From Terriglobus roseus (GTDB lineage Bacteria; Acidobacteriota; Terriglobia; Terriglobales; Acidobacteriaceae), in the NCBI RefSeq assembly GCF_900102185.1, contig NZ_LT629690.1, positions 2,728,001-2,792,000 on the forward strand: a stretch of 64,000 nt of DNA, read 5' to 3'. Each line of letters begins with the position of its first letter. Position 1 is the stretch's first letter. A program made the translations under genes and the position numbers. Below are positions 63,567 to 64,000 of the stretch, piece after piece. The notes beneath the pieces are model-generated. The model searched no databases, was not told the origin of the DNA, and was given only the letters and a program-made list of their open reading frames with translations.

Positions 63567-64000
63567 CTACTTCCCGCCGCAGGTCTTCGTGCCGGTATCT
63601 GCAACGCTGGCGATCTTCCATGTGCCGTCGACACGCACCATGTTGAAGAGATCGGTGCCGCAGTGATCCACCTTACCGTCGACGAGGAAATCAAACGGCG
63701 CCCACACGACCGCGAGATCGTTGTCGATGCGAACCAGCGGATCGTGGATGCGTTCCTCAATCTTGGTTGTGCCCGGCTTGCCGACGCGCGCTGCAAAGTC
63801 CGTAAAGGTCATCTGCGCGGCTTTGCCGTCCCGCATCAAGACCATGGTTCCACCCGGCAAGGTGGGAGCGGCAATCGCCGCGGCATCCCGCTTCGCCATG
63901 CCATCAAACATGGCCTGGATGGGAGCCAGTATGGCCTGCTCGGCCGGCGTTTGAGCCAGGCTTAGAGCTGTCGGAAGGAGGGTTGCAACCACAACAGCCG
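63567..64000 (-). CDS. Secreted NTF2-like protein (5' end beyond window)
   Basis: The visible part encodes a signal peptide tail (VVATLLPTALSLAQ) and an NTF2-like domain: AILAPIQAMFDGMAKRDAAAIAAPTLPGGTMVLMRDG, VRIDNDLAVVWAPFDFLVDGKVDHCGTDLFNMVRVDGTWKIASVADTGTK. A GTG ending at 63992 is possible, but the signal appears to start further upstream, outside the window, so the gene is marked partial. Function unknown. Confidence 0.75.
   Translation of the reverse strand, partial: AVVVATLLPTALSLAQTPAEQAILAPIQAMFDGMAKRDAAAIAAPTLPGGTMVLMRDGKAAQMTFTDFAARVGKPGTTKIEERIHDPLVRIDNDLAVVWAPFDFLVDGKVDHCGTDLFNMVRVDGTWKIASVADTGTKTCGGK

Overview
The window looks like the chromosome of a soil acidobacterium of the Terriglobales type (Terriglobus, Granulicella or Edaphobacter-like). 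The basis is family content: a TIGR03435 'soil-associated' protein at the left edge, a VWFA-related acidobacterial protein, and a PadR regulator next to an 874-residue duplicated orphan permease (ADOP type), together with moderately high GC and dense, tightly packed genes. I see no tRNA, rRNA, CRISPR array, insertion sequence or prophage. No gene-free stretch exceeds about 250 bases.

Layout. 0-2 kb: TIGR03435 gene (cut by the edge) diverging from modB-modC. 2-8.7 kb: secreted five-bladed glycosidase, murB, bacilliredoxin, a tiny Fis-type HTH protein, DUF885 hydrolase, TIM-barrel sugar isomerase, recO, seven-iron ferredoxin. 8.8-14 kb (minus strand run): outer-membrane OmpA-like protein, PcaD-type hydrolase, fused MoaD-MoaE, VWA protein, SuhB. 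14-20 kb: small TonB-C protein, CocE/NonD hydrolase, Mla-type ABC ATPase, mobA, M20 peptidase. 20-27.4 kb: methyltransferase, PLP trans-sulfuration enzyme, then a TetR regulator diverging from a TolC-YtcA-HlyD-FUSC efflux operon (MdtNOP-like) with three near-palindromic operators between them. 27.4-32 kb: PfkB kinase, TTG-started AgaS-type SIS isomerase, amidohydrolase and a phosphofructokinase-like protein. 32-37.9 kb: rfbF-rfbG-rfbH for a CDP-3,6-dideoxyhexose, with glycosyltransferase, SDR epimerase and GtrA flippase. 38-42.9 kb: ECF sigma operon, thioredoxin-like protein, flavin reductase and MarR. 43-51.3 kb: two membrane glycosyltransferases, scpA, P460 cytochrome, macro domain, scpB, alcohol dehydrogenase, rluB-type synthase. 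51.4-59.3 kb: aldo/keto reductase, SDR with TetR, AraC, ADOP permease with PadR, PNPOx-like protein. 59.4-64 kb: pyrG, a JAMM peptidase, a ubiquitin-like/E1/rhodanese fusion and two NTF2-like proteins.

How they work together. Molybdenum and sulfur-carrier chemistry recurs across the window: modBC (import), MoaD-MoaE fusion (molybdopterin synthase), mobA (nucleotide attachment) and, at 61.1-63.1 kb, a JAMM metallopeptidase beside a single polypeptide carrying a ThiS/MoaD-like sulfur carrier, its E1 adenylyltransferase and a rhodanese. Both carrier fusions keep an internal Gly-Gly followed by Ala-Pro, although a sulfur carrier needs a free C-terminal Gly-Gly. A protease that cuts Gly-Gly|Ala-Pro, with the adjacent JAMM enzyme as the obvious candidate, would release both. 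I consider this the most interesting system in the window.
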